From Blautia schinkii (GTDB lineage Bacteria > Bacillota > Clostridia > Lachnospirales > Lachnospiraceae), in contig NZ_JAAWUO010000007.1 in the NCBI RefSeq assembly GCF_013304825.1, positions 1 to 64,000 on the forward strand: DNA of 64,000 nt. The letters run 5' to 3'. Below the pieces are notes generated by a model that made no database searches, had not been told where the DNA came from, and was given only the letters and a program-made list of their open reading frames with translations. The first letter of the stretch is position 1. The number at the start of each line of letters is the position of its first letter. The translations under genes were made by a program, and so were the position numbers. Positions 56,971 to 64,000 of this stretch are shown piece by piece.

Positions 56971-58595
56971 CCTTTCATTGCAGCTTCTTCTGCCGTCTTT
57001 TTATCAACTGCCGCCTGCACAAATCCACGGAACAGAGGATGTGCATGGTTTGGTCTGGATTTAAATTCCGGATGTCCCTGTGTTCCCACAAAGAACGGAT
57101 GTCCGGCAATTTCGATCATCTCAACAATATGAGCATCCGGGGATGTTCCCACAATGGACATTCCCTTTTCGTCCAGTTCCTTACGGAATGCGTTGTTTAC
57201 CTCATAACGATGTCTGTGGCGTTCCTGGATCTCTTTCTTTCCAAAAAGCTCATAGGATCTGGAGCCTTCGGCAAGCACACACGGATAGCTTCCAAGACGA
57301 AGGGTTCCTCCAAGATCTTCCACATCCTCCTGATCCGGCATCAGGGCAATGACCGGATGCGTGGTCTCCGGTGCCAGCTCAATGCTGTTGGCATCTTCAT
57401 ATCCAAGTACGTGGCGGGCAAATTCCACAATAGCCATCTGCATTCCCAGGCAGATTCCAAGGTACGGGATCTTATGAACTCTTGCATACTGCGCCGCAAG
57501 GATCATTCCTTCTGTACCACGGTTTCCGAATCCTCCCGGAACCAGAATACCATCTACGGAATGAAGGGTCTGATCCAGGTTCTTCTCATTGAGTTCTTCA
57601 GAATCTACCCACACGATATCAACCTTTGCACGGCAGGAGATTCCTCCATGCTTCAGTGCTTCCACAACACTTAAGTATGCATCATGAAGCTGTGTATATT
57701 TACCAACCATGGCAATCTTCACCGTTTTATCAGGGTGACGGAGATTTTCCACCATATTCTCCCAGTCTGTAAGATCCGGTTTGCGGTTCTCAAGTCTTAA
57801 GCTCTGCAGTACCACGTCTGCAAGCTTTTCTCTCTCCATTGCAAGAGGCGCTTCATATAAATATTCCACATCCAGATTCTGAAGCACATTGCTTACAGGC
57901 ACATTACAGAACAGGGCGATCTTTCCACGGATATCCTCGGTAAGAGGATACTCGCTTCTGCATACCAGGACATCCGGCTGGATTCCCATTCCCTGAAGCT
58001 CTTTTACACTGGCCTGGGTCGGTTTGGTCTTCATCTCTCCGGAAGCACGGAGATATGGGATCAGAGTTACATGGATAAGGATTGCATTGTCATGCCCCAC
58101 ATCATGCTGGAACTGACGGATGGATTCCAGGAACGGCTGACTCTCAATATCACCGACTGTACCGCCAACCTCGATGATGGCAATTCTGTCTTCGTCTGCG
58201 GATTTTGCTCTGTAAAAACGACTCTTGATCTCATTGGTAATGTGCGGGATCACCTGAACGGTACCTCCGCCAAAATCACCGTGACGCTCTTTCTGAAGAA
58301 CAGACCAGTAAATCTTACCGGTTGTCACATTGGAATTCTTGTCAAGGCTTTCATCAATGAAACGTTCATAATGTCCAAGGTCAAGATCAGTCTCTGTACC
58401 GTCATCGGTTACAAAAACCTCTCCATGCTGAATGGGGTTCATAGTTCCCGGGTCAATATTAATGTAGGGATCAAATTTCTGCATGGTCACCTGATACCCT
58501 CTGGCTTTCAGAAGGCGCCCAAGAGACGCTGCGGTAATTCCTTTTCCCAGACCAGAAACAACTCCACCCGTTACAAAAACATACTTTACTGCCAT
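56967..58595 (-). CDS. pyrG: CTP synthase
   Basis: 542 residues from ATG 58595 ([27 protein letters not shown] 9 bases upstream; the longer frame to 58655 would run through the leader terminator). Synthetase domain 1-270 with [13 protein letters not shown] and GGTVGDIES; glutaminase domain with the nucleophile in [10 protein letters not shown] and the late [12 protein letters not shown]. It consumes glutamine, which explains its place at the head of the glutamate synthase operon and behind the same hexaloop leader as glnA. Confidence 0.97.
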   Translation of the reverse strand: MAVKYVFVTGGVVSGLGKGITAASLGRLLKARGYQVTMQKFDPYINIDPGTMNPIQHGEVFVTDDGTETDLDLGHYERFIDESLDKNSNVTTGKIYWSVLQKERHGDFGGGTVQVIPHITNEIKSRFYRAKSADEDRIAIIEVGGTVGDIESQPFLESIRQFQHDVGHDNAILIHVTLIPYLRASGEMKTKPTQASVKELQGMGIQPDVLVCRSEYPLTEDIRGKIALFCNVPVSNVLQNLDVEYLYEAPLAMEREKLADVVLQSLRLENRKPDLTDWENMVENLRHPDKTVKIAMVGKYTQLHDAYLSVVEALKHGGISCRAKVDIVWVDSEELNEKNLDQTLHSVDGILVPGGFGNRGTEGMILAAQYARVHKIPYLGICLGMQMAIVEFARHVLGYEDANSIELAPETTHPVIALMPDQEDVEDLGGTLRLGSYPCVLAEGSRSYELFGKKEIQERHRHRYEVNNAFRKELDEKGMSIVGTSPDAHIVEMIEIAGHPFFVGTQGHPEFKSRPNHAHPLFRGFVQAAVDKKTAEEAAMKG

Positions 58596-58629
58596 CTTCG
58601 ATTTCCTCCTCCATTTTGTGTTCCACAAC

Positions 58630-58696
58630 AAAAAGGCGTCCGGAACAGGTTCCAAGGGGCGAGAATTCCCCTGTGGTATCCGTTCCTGACGCCTTT
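58630..58696 (-). terminator. Leader attenuator of pyrG-gltB-gltD
   Basis: On the minus strand AAAGGCGTC pairs with GACGCCTTT, GGAAC with GTTCC, and GGGG with CCCC further in; five T residues follow (58630-58634). It lies between promoter and pyrG start. Confidence 0.88.
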
Positions 58697-58701
58697 GTCA
58701 G
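58686..58701 (-). promoter_or_regulatory. Hexaloop hairpin (ANTAR target candidate) of pyrG
   Basis: CTGAC (58697-58701 on the minus strand), loop AAAGGC, GTCAG (58686-58690): a perfect 5-bp stem and a loop with A1 and G4. Loop and 3' arm are the first bases of the attenuator stem at 58630-58696. It begins about 20 bases after the predicted start site. Confidence 0.7.
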
Positions 58702-58726
58702 TTATCTTTCATATAAAATATGGTTT

Positions 58727-58755
58727 ACTATAAACTATTTTTTTTTATTTGTCAA
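58727..58755 (-). promoter_or_regulatory. Promoter of pyrG-gltB-gltD
   Basis: Minus-strand TTGACA (58750-58755), 17-base spacer rich in A, TATAGT (58727-58732). Confidence 0.85.
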
Positions 58756-58809
58756 TAACTGATTTTTCATATAATCTGCGGAATTTCTTCCTATAAAATG
58801 GTTACAAAT

Positions 58810-58869
58810 AAAAAACAGACGCCTGCCGAGGATTTCCATCTGATTTCCTGTCTCTGCAGCCACGTCTGT
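58810..58869 (-). terminator. Terminator of the Crh-like gene
   Basis: ACAGACG (58815-58821) pairs with CGTCTGT (58863-58869), supported by GCAG/CTGC further in; six T residues follow on the minus strand. Confidence 0.8.
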
Positions 58870-58916
58870 CTTTTCTTTTTATGTCTTTTATATCTTATCT
58901 GTCTCTGCACTGTCTG

Positions 58917-59141
58917 TCAGGCAACTGCATATTTCTGAAGGAAACAATTAAACTCATGATCCTCACCATGACAGGTTACTGTAAGAACCTTGGTCAGATC
59001 CATGCTGAGTATCCCAAGAATAGATTTTGCATCAATTAAAATTCTATTATATGAAATATCTACATCAAAATCACATTTACTTGCAGCCTTAACAAATTCT
59101 TTAACATCCTCTGTCGCATTCAATCTAATTTTTTTAGACAT
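58917..59141 (-). CDS. HPr-like protein without the catalytic histidine (Crh-like)
   Basis: 74 residues from ATG 59141, with AGAGGATG upstream; the longer frame to 59258 covers the leader. The fold fits HPr, but the segment that should carry His15 reads RLNATEDVKEF with no histidine, while DAKSILGILSMDL keeps the regulatory serine (Ser40 here, equal to Ser46 of HPr). This is the pattern of Bacillus Crh, which signals catabolite repression but does not carry phosphate for sugar uptake. It could alternatively be a degenerate paralogue. It lies alone between pyrG and purF with its own promoter. Confidence 0.78.
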   Translation of the reverse strand: MSKKIRLNATEDVKEFVKAASKCDFDVDISYNRILIDAKSILGILSMDLTKVLTVTCHGEDHEFNCFLQKYAVA

Positions 59142-59246
59142 AAATATCATCCTCTCTTTTATCTCGGTAAAAACCGGCATTGTTCCGGCCTCGCTGTTTT
59201 CCTGTATTTTCCAGACCAGCGGCCTTTTCTCATCTGGTTGTCCCAC

Positions 59247-59275
59247 ATTATGTCTCATATTGTCAGATTTGTCAA
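59247..59275 (-). promoter_or_regulatory. Promoter of the Crh-like gene
   Basis: Minus-strand TTGACA (59270-59275), 17-base spacer, CATAAT (59247-59252), giving a leader of about 100 bases with GC-rich inverted repeats that I could not assign. Confidence 0.75.
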
Positions 59276-59311
59276 GTTGATATTTTTTATCGTTTTGGAC
59301 GTTTTTCCTAT

Positions 59312-59348
59312 AGAAACCCGAATTTTATATGATAAAATCCGGGTTTCT
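59312..59348. terminator. Stem-loop after purF
   Basis: AGAAACCCG (59312-59320) pairs with CGGGTTTCT (59340-59348), and ATTTTAT/ATAAAAT extends it. T-runs are short; probably the purF terminator. Confidence 0.6.
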
Positions 59349-59428
59349 TAGATATTTATTGTGCAGTTTTCATATTTTCATTTTTCAATCCATCATTTTT
59401 AACTGTGAGATTAATTCCATATAGTTCA

Positions 59429-60823
59429 TTAATCCTGTTTGATTTCTTCTGGTATCTCCATCGGATAATTACCATCAAAGCATGCTTTGCACAGCGGAAG
59501 TCCACCCGCCATGCCTTCCAGATAATCAATCTGCATGTAGCCAAGAGAATCCGCACCGATCATCTTGCGAATCTCTTCCGTGCTATGCTGTGCCGCGATC
59601 AGCTGATCATTGGACGGCACATCCGTACCGAAATAACAGGGATGTAAAAATGGCGGGGAGCTGATACGTACATGTACTTCTTTGGCTCCGGCTTCTTTCA
59701 GCATGTGGATCAGATTGGCAATGGTAGTTCCACGGACAATGGAATCATCCACCAGAACGATTCTCTTACCCTTCACCACTGATTCCAGAACGCTCAGCTT
59801 CAGATGAACGCTTGACTCTCTCTCCTGCTGTGTAGGCTTAATGAAAGTTCTTCCAATGTAACTGTTTTTATAGAATGCAAAGCCAAACGGAATCCCGGAT
59901 TCCTCCGAATAGCCTTTTGCTGCCGGAAGTCCGGATTCCGGTACACCGGTTACCAGATCCGCTTCTACCGGATAGGACTTTGCAAGAGATTTTCCTCCAC
60001 GAATCCTTGCATCATAGATTTTTACGCCATCCATGGTGCTGTCCAGTCTTGCAAAATAAATATATTCAAAAACACAATGAGCATGCTTTTTCTGTTCAGC
60101 CAGTTTGCTAGATTTCAGTCCGTCCCTGGTGATCGTGACAATCTCACCCGGTTCAATATCACGGATAAATTCCGCTCCTACAGATGTCAGTGCACAGCTC
60201 TCAGATGCCAGAACATAAGCATTGTCTCTCTTTCCAAGACAAAGTGGTTTCAGTCCGTACGGGTCACGGGCACCGATCAGCTTCCTCGGGCTCATGATCA
60301 CAAGCGCATATCCGCCCCTGATCTTCTCTACTGTTTTATGTACTGCTTCCTCTACTGTTGCAGAATGAACACGCTCTCTTGCAATATGGAAAGCAATAAC
60401 CTCTGAATCTGTCGTTGTATGGAAGATCGCTCCTGTCTGGATCAGTTCCCATTTCAGAGCTTCTGTATTAACCAGATTTCCGTTATGCGCCAATGCCAGA
60501 CTTCCCTTAATATAAGAAAGTACCAGCGGCTGTGCATTCTCCGCAACAGACTCTCCGGTGGTGGAATAACGAACATGTCCGATTCCGATGTCACCATTCA
60601 TATTATGTACAACATCTTTTCGTAAAACTTCGCTTACCAGTCCGAGATCTTTATGAAACTGTACGTTTCCTCTTTCTCCGTCCGTCCTTGAAACGGCCAT
60701 TCCGCAGGACTCCTGTCCCCTGTGCTGCAGCGAAGTAAGACCATAATAAATAGATGGTGCAATATTCCCTCCATCCAGATCATAAATCCCGAATACGCCA
60801 CATTCTTCCTTTACTCCTGACAT
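59429..60823 (-). CDS. purF: Amidophosphoribosyltransferase
   Basis: 464 residues, first step of purine synthesis using glutamine. Start ATG 60823 has GGAGG 5 bases upstream; residues 1-7 (MSGVKEE) are the propeptide whose removal exposes the Cys8 nucleophile of ECGVFGIYD. The iron-sulfur ligands of the Bacillus type are present (HCVFEYIYF, HPCYFGTD and LCKACFDGNYP), and the PRPP loop is VLVDDSIVRGTT. It is alone on its transcript and divergent from the GSIII gene. Confidence 0.96.
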   Translation of the reverse strand: MSGVKEECGVFGIYDLDGGNIAPSIYYGLTSLQHRGQESCGMAVSRTDGERGNVQFHKDLGLVSEVLRKDVVHNMNGDIGIGHVRYSTTGESVAENAQPLVLSYIKGSLALAHNGNLVNTEALKWELIQTGAIFHTTTDSEVIAFHIARERVHSATVEEAVHKTVEKIRGGYALVIMSPRKLIGARDPYGLKPLCLGKRDNAYVLASESCALTSVGAEFIRDIEPGEIVTITRDGLKSSKLAEQKKHAHCVFEYIYFARLDSTMDGVKIYDARIRGGKSLAKSYPVEADLVTGVPESGLPAAKGYSEESGIPFGFAFYKNSYIGRTFIKPTQQERESSVHLKLSVLESVVKGKRIVLVDDSIVRGTTIANLIHMLKEAGAKEVHVRISSPPFLHPCYFGTDVPSNDQLIAAQHSTEEIRKMIGADSLGYMQIDYLEGMAGGLPLCKACFDGNYPMEIPEEIKQD

Positions 60824-60939
60824 ATTTTCCTCCATCTGTTTTTCCGTATTGTGTATCTTTGTAACTGGTCAAAAAGCTTCTTTTTCCATGATCACTTATG
60901 GCGATCACTGACTTTTCGAATGTATAACTACGATATCAG

Positions 60940-60967
60940 ATTATAATAAAAGGACAAGATTTGTCAA
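60940..60967 (-). promoter_or_regulatory. Promoter of purF
   Basis: Minus-strand TTGACA (60962-60967), 16-base spacer, TATAAT (60940-60945). The 110-base leader contains GTGATC twice, 13 bases apart, but no hexaloop/terminator pair. In the 379-base gap to the GSIII gene only this promoter and the GSIII leader are seen. Confidence 0.8.
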
Positions 60968-61032
60968 CCCTGCCTATTTTCCGACAGTCCGATCGCCCTG
61001 ATCGATTTTTTAGATTTTTTTTAAAAAAGCTC

Positions 61033-61060
61033 TTGACAATCTTTAATTTTGGTGTATACT
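61033..61060 (+). promoter_or_regulatory. Promoter of the type III glutamine synthetase gene
   Basis: TTGACA (61033-61038), 16-base spacer, TATACT (61055-61060); start expected near 61067. Confidence 0.85.
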
Positions 61061-61069
61061 GCAACACAT

Positions 61070-61085
61070 AAAGCAAAGGCGCTTT
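61070..61085 (+). promoter_or_regulatory. Hexaloop hairpin (ANTAR target candidate) of the GSIII gene
   Basis: AAAGC (61070-61074), loop AAAGGC (61075-61080), GCTTT (61081-61085): a perfect 5-bp stem and A1/G4 loop, 3-4 bases after the predicted start. Loop and 3' arm are shared with the terminator at 61075-61116. Confidence 0.7.
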
Positions 61086-61116
61086 GGATACGACAAGTAT
61101 CTGAAGCGCTTTTTTT
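61075..61116 (+). terminator. Leader attenuator of the GSIII gene
   Basis: GCGCTT (61079-61084) pairs with AAGCGC (61104-61109), inner GATAC with GTATC, and seven T residues follow. It lies 100 bases before the start codon. Confidence 0.88.
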
Positions 61117-61214
61117 GTTTTTTTCGGCCCGTAATACCGGTCATTCCGGCAGCGGTCCTTATAAGATAATTAAAAATTATAATGAATGAGTGAAATCGAA
61201 AGGAGTGTACCTAT

Positions 61215-63317
61215 ATGGCACAGAGTATCCCTGAAATGTATGGCAGTCTTGTATTCAATGACAAAGTGATGCGAAGCAAACTGCCAAAGGACATGTACAA
61301 AGCATTAAAGAAAACAATTGAAAACGGAACTCATCTGGAGCTGGATGTTGCAAATTCCGTAGCAGTTGCAATGAAAGAATGGGCTACCGAAAACGGTGCA
61401 ACACATTACACACACTGGTTTCAGCCGATGACAAACGTAACAGCAGAAAAACATGACAGCTTCATCTCCCCTACAGGTGATGGACAGGTGATCATGGATT
61501 TCTCCGGTAAAGAGCTGGTAAAAGGTGAGCCGGATGCATCCAGTTTCCCGTCAGGTGGTCTTCGTGCTACTTTCGAAGCAAGAGGATATACAGCATGGGA
61601 TCCTACTTCACCAGCATTCATCAAAGATAAGACACTTTACATTCCTACAGCATTCTGTTCCTACAGCGGAGAGGCACTTGATAAGAAAACTCCTCTTCTC
61701 CGTTCCATGGATGAACTTAACAAAGAAGCAGTTCGTATTCTTCACATCCTTGGAAACAAAGAGGTTCGTCATATCAACACAACAGTAGGACCTGAGCAGG
61801 AGTACTTCCTGGTTGACAAGGATCTCTATAAAAAGAGAAAAGACCTGATTTTCTGCGGACGTACACTTCTGGGAGCTTCCGCACCAAAAGGACAGGAGAT
61901 GGAGGATCATTACTTCGGAGCTCTGAAACCTCGTGTTGCTGCTTACATGCATGATCTTGACGAAGAGCTCTGGAAGCTTGGCATTCCGGCCAAAACAAAG
62001 CATAACGAGGTTGCTCCTGCACAGCACGAGCTGGCTCCTGTATTTGATACCACAAATGTTGCTGTCGACCACAACCAGCTGACCATGGAAATTATGAAAA
62101 AAGTTGCTGACAAGCACAACATGGTCTGCCTCCTTCACGAGAAACCATTTGAGGGAATCAACGGAAGCGGTAAACACAACAACTGGTCCATGAGCACAGA
62201 CACAGGTGTAAACCTTCTTGATCCTGGAAAAACACCGGCAGAGAATACACAGTTCCTGGTATTTTTGGTAGCTGTTATTAAAGCCGTTGACGATTACGCT
62301 GATCTTCTCCGTGTATCCGTTGCAAGTGCCGGAAACGATCATCGTCTCGGAGCAAACGAGGCACCGCCTGCGATCGTATCCATCTTCCTCGGAGACGAGC
62401 TGACAGACATACTGAAATCCATTGAAAATGACACCTTCTTCAACAACAAGCATGCAGTACAGATGGATATCGGAGCAAAGGTACTTCCTCACTTCACAAA
62501 GGATACCACAGACAGAAACCGTACTTCACCGTTTGCATTTACAGGAAATAAATTTGAGTTCCGTATGCTTGGTTCCGCGGCATCTGTTGCAAACCCGAAC
62601 ATCGTACTAAACACTGCTGTTGCAGAGGTTCTTGCTGAATTCAGCGCAGCTCTTAAGGATGTTCCGGAAGAAGAAATGGAAAGCGCAGTACATGCACTTC
62701 TTAAGAAAACCATTGAAGAGCATAAACGCATCATCTTTAACGGAAACGGCTATACAGACGAGTGGGTTGAAGAGGCTGAGAAACGCGGTCTCTACAACCT
62801 GAAAACAACTCCTGATGCTCTTCCTCATTTCATTGCCGAGAAGAACATTGAGCTGTTTACAAAGCATGGCATCTTTACAAAGGAAGAACTCTTCTCCCGT
62901 TACGAGATCTGGCTTGAGAACTATTATAAGACCATCAACATCGAGTCCAACACTCTTGCTGAGATGATCCAGAAACAGGTAATTCCTTCTGTATATACAT
63001 ATGTTGAAAAGCTTGCAGATACTGCAGCTGCAAAGAAATCTGTAGTAGCTGACGTTTCTGTAGCAAGCGAAGTTGCTCTGATCTCCAAACTGAGTACACT
63101 TGCAGACACCATGGCAACGGATCTGGAAACTCTGAAAGCAGATACAGCAAAAGCTCTTGCTTCTTCTGACGATGTACTTGCATGCTCTAAGGCTTATCAG
63201 GGAACTGTTCTGGAAGACATGGAAGCTTTAAGAAAATCCGCTGATGAGGCAGAGGCTCTGATCCCGGATGAGTTACTTCCATATCCGACTTATGACGAGC
63301 TGTTATTCTCTATCTGA
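61215..63317 (+). CDS. glnN: Glutamine synthetase, type III
   Basis: 700 residues, the length of GSIII enzymes of Bacteroides, Clostridia and cyanobacteria. Conserved segments include YTHWFQPMTNVTAEKHDSF, FPSGGLRATFEARGYTAWD (GSIII-specific), VGPEQEYFLVD, NEVAPAQHELAPVFD, GSGKHNNWSMSTDTG and FAFTGNKFEFRMLGS. AAAGGAG lies 9 bases upstream of the ATG. A second glutamine synthetase within 12 kb of a type I enzyme, each behind the same type of leader, suggests the two are used under related nitrogen conditions. The symbol glnN is used for GSIII; glnA3 is also found. Confidence 0.96.
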   Translation: MAQSIPEMYGSLVFNDKVMRSKLPKDMYKALKKTIENGTHLELDVANSVAVAMKEWATENGATHYTHWFQPMTNVTAEKHDSFISPTGDGQVIMDFSGKELVKGEPDASSFPSGGLRATFEARGYTAWDPTSPAFIKDKTLYIPTAFCSYSGEALDKKTPLLRSMDELNKEAVRILHILGNKEVRHINTTVGPEQEYFLVDKDLYKKRKDLIFCGRTLLGASAPKGQEMEDHYFGALKPRVAAYMHDLDEELWKLGIPAKTKHNEVAPAQHELAPVFDTTNVAVDHNQLTMEIMKKVADKHNMVCLLHEKPFEGINGSGKHNNWSMSTDTGVNLLDPGKTPAENTQFLVFLVAVIKAVDDYADLLRVSVASAGNDHRLGANEAPPAIVSIFLGDELTDILKSIENDTFFNNKHAVQMDIGAKVLPHFTKDTTDRNRTSPFAFTGNKFEFRMLGSAASVANPNIVLNTAVAEVLAEFSAALKDVPEEEMESAVHALLKKTIEEHKRIIFNGNGYTDEWVEEAEKRGLYNLKTTPDALPHFIAEKNIELFTKHGIFTKEELFSRYEIWLENYYKTINIESNTLAEMIQKQVIPSVYTYVEKLADTAAAKKSVVADVSVASEVALISKLSTLADTMATDLETLKADTAKALASSDDVLACSKAYQGTVLEDMEALRKSADEAEALIPDELLPYPTYDELLFSI

Positions 63318-63352
63318 CAACTGATATCAGATAACAATTTCATACGGTAAAT

Positions 63353-63440
63353 ACAGGGGATATCCCTTATGAACTCTACTTCATAATTCATTATCGATTT
63401 CCTCATCCATTAATCACACGATACAGATATCCCCTGTTTT
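63353..63440 (+). terminator. Long-loop terminator of the GSIII gene
   Basis: Twelve-base perfect arms ACAGGGGATATC (63353-63364) and GATATCCCCTGT (63426-63437) followed by TTT. The loop is about 60 bases. Its 3' arm runs up to the amt -10 box. Confidence 0.75.
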
Positions 63441-63443
63441 ACA

Positions 63444-63449
63444 TATACT
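63444..63449 (+). promoter_or_regulatory. Likely -10 box of amt
   Basis: TATACT at 63444-63449 would start transcription near 63456, directly before the hexaloop hairpin, as in the other three leaders. No good -35 box is present (ATACAG at the 17-base position), so an activator may be needed. A second TATAAT at 63581-63586 also lacks a -35 box. Confidence 0.5.
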
Positions 63450-63457
63450 TATTTTGA

Positions 63458-63475
63458 TTTCGTAAAGGCGCGGAA
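63458..63475 (+). promoter_or_regulatory. Hexaloop hairpin (ANTAR target candidate) of amt
   Basis: TTTCGT (63458-63463), loop AAAGGC (63464-63469), GCGGAA (63470-63475): six pairs, two of them G-U, with the same loop as the pyrG and GSIII leaders. Loop and 3' arm overlap the terminator at 63464-63502. Confidence 0.6.
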
Positions 63476-63502
63476 GAGAATTTCCTCTCTCCTGCGCTTT
63501 TT
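63464..63502 (+). terminator. Leader attenuator of amt
   Basis: AAAGGCGC (63464-63471) with GCGCTTT, then AGAGA with TCTCT, and five T residues (63498-63502). It lies about 120 bases upstream of the amt start. Confidence 0.8.
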
Positions 63503-63619
63503 CGTTATACTGATACTGGATAAATTCTGTCTGTTTTTCTCCTGTCCGGTATTATAAAAATCCTTTCTGTATATATCTTATATAATAGGAAAGAAAAAAT
63601 TGGGAAAGGGAGTGTTACT

Positions 63620-64000
63620 ATGTATTCTTCAGTAAACACATTATGGGTCCTCGTCGGTGCCGCACTGGTCTTCTTCATGCAGGCTGGCTTTGCAATGGTT
63701 GAAACAGGATTCACAAGAGCAAAAAACGCAGGTAATATCATCATGAAAAACCTGATGGATTTCTGTATCGGAACTCCGGTCTTCTGGCTGGTTGGATTCG
63801 GCATCATGTTCGGTGCAGGAAACGGTTTCTTCGGTAAGATCGGAGGAATCGCCTCAGAGGCAAACTACGGAAACGCAATGCTTCCGGATGGAGTTCCTTT
63901 CTGGGCATTTCTCATCTTCCAGACAGTATTCTGTGCTACCTCTGCAACTATCGTATCCGGTGCCATGGCAGAGCGTACTAAATTCATCTCCTACTGTATC
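63620..64000 (+). CDS. amt: Ammonium transporter, 5' part (runs off the window)
   Basis: An open frame of 127 codons from ATG 63620 (GGGAG 7 bases upstream) to the last base. [20 protein letters not shown] leads into [19 protein letters not shown], the signature of Amt/MEP/Rh channels, followed by two more membrane helices and [13 protein letters not shown]. It imports ammonium for the two glutamine synthetases encoded nearby. A glnB/glnK gene often follows amt and may lie just outside. Confidence 0.95.
   Translation, partial: MYSSVNTLWVLVGAALVFFMQAGFAMVETGFTRAKNAGNIIMKNLMDFCIGTPVFWLVGFGIMFGAGNGFFGKIGGIASEANYGNAMLPDGVPFWAFLIFQTVFCATSATIVSGAMAERTKFISYCI

Noticed and set aside
59141-59250. ANTAR leader for the Crh-like gene
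   Set aside because: An AAAAGGCC string is present, but its flanks do not pair into a stem and no convincing terminator overlaps it.
60840-60939. Hexaloop/attenuator leader for purF
   Set aside because: No A1/G4 hexaloop stem and no intrinsic terminator between promoter and start codon.

Overview
The window reads as low-to-mid GC Firmicutes chromosome, most likely a gut Lachnospiraceae (Blautia-like). Supporting points are AGGAGG ribosome sites, TTGACA/TATAAT promoters, LL-diaminopimelate aminotransferase (dapL), indirect Asn-tRNA synthesis by GatCAB plus an archaeal-type AspRS, a type III glutamine synthetase and a sigA-dnaG-dgt block. Genus level is inference. Both ends cut genes: a DUF3990 gene on the left and an ammonium transporter on the right.

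Layout. 0-7.6 kb is an accessory, metal-linked region: a truncated DUF3990 gene beside a hairpin resembling a transposon end, a heterodimeric ABC exporter-fold pair with a YbaN protein and the tail of a ferric-siderophore ATPase, an MntA/HepT-type pair, and two tandem DtxR-like regulators. Two promoters here share a DtxR-like operator. 7.6-17.4 kb carries topoisomerase IV-type parE-parC, a cyclic-di-GMP synthase/phosphodiesterase pair, tRNA-Glu and a secreted ComEC-like hydrolase. 17.4-25.4 kb is a folC-pheA-DUF815-ppx-ppk1 operon with a coiled-coil gene behind it. 25.5-27.8 kb has pyrB-pyrI and the RNase P RNA. 27.9-36.1 kb is a housekeeping run: selD, a TGS-type nucleoside kinase, a Nif3-like gene, trmK, rpoD, dnaG and dgt. 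36.3-42.3 kb holds three identical tRNA-Leu(AAG) genes; two loci lie in direct repeat around a 1,699-residue secreted repeat protein.

42.4-64 kb is devoted to nitrogen and amide chemistry: dapL, gatB, gatA, gatC, archaeal-type aspS, an ANTAR RNA-binding regulator, type I glutamine synthetase, glutamate synthase (gltD, gltB), CTP synthase, a Crh-like HPr paralogue, purF, type III glutamine synthetase and amt.

The most interesting signal is a repeated leader design in this last block. Upstream of glnA (GSI), pyrG-gltB-gltD, the GSIII gene and amt, the transcript is predicted to begin with a small hairpin whose six-base loop is AAAGGC (three times) or AAGGGT (once). That loop and its 3' arm are the 5' arm of an intrinsic terminator, so the two structures exclude each other. 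A six-base loop with A at position 1 and G at position 4 is the recognition signature of ANTAR antiterminators, and an ANTAR gene lies directly after glnA. I infer a single glutamine/ammonium attenuation regulon using one hexaloop per leader rather than the described pair.
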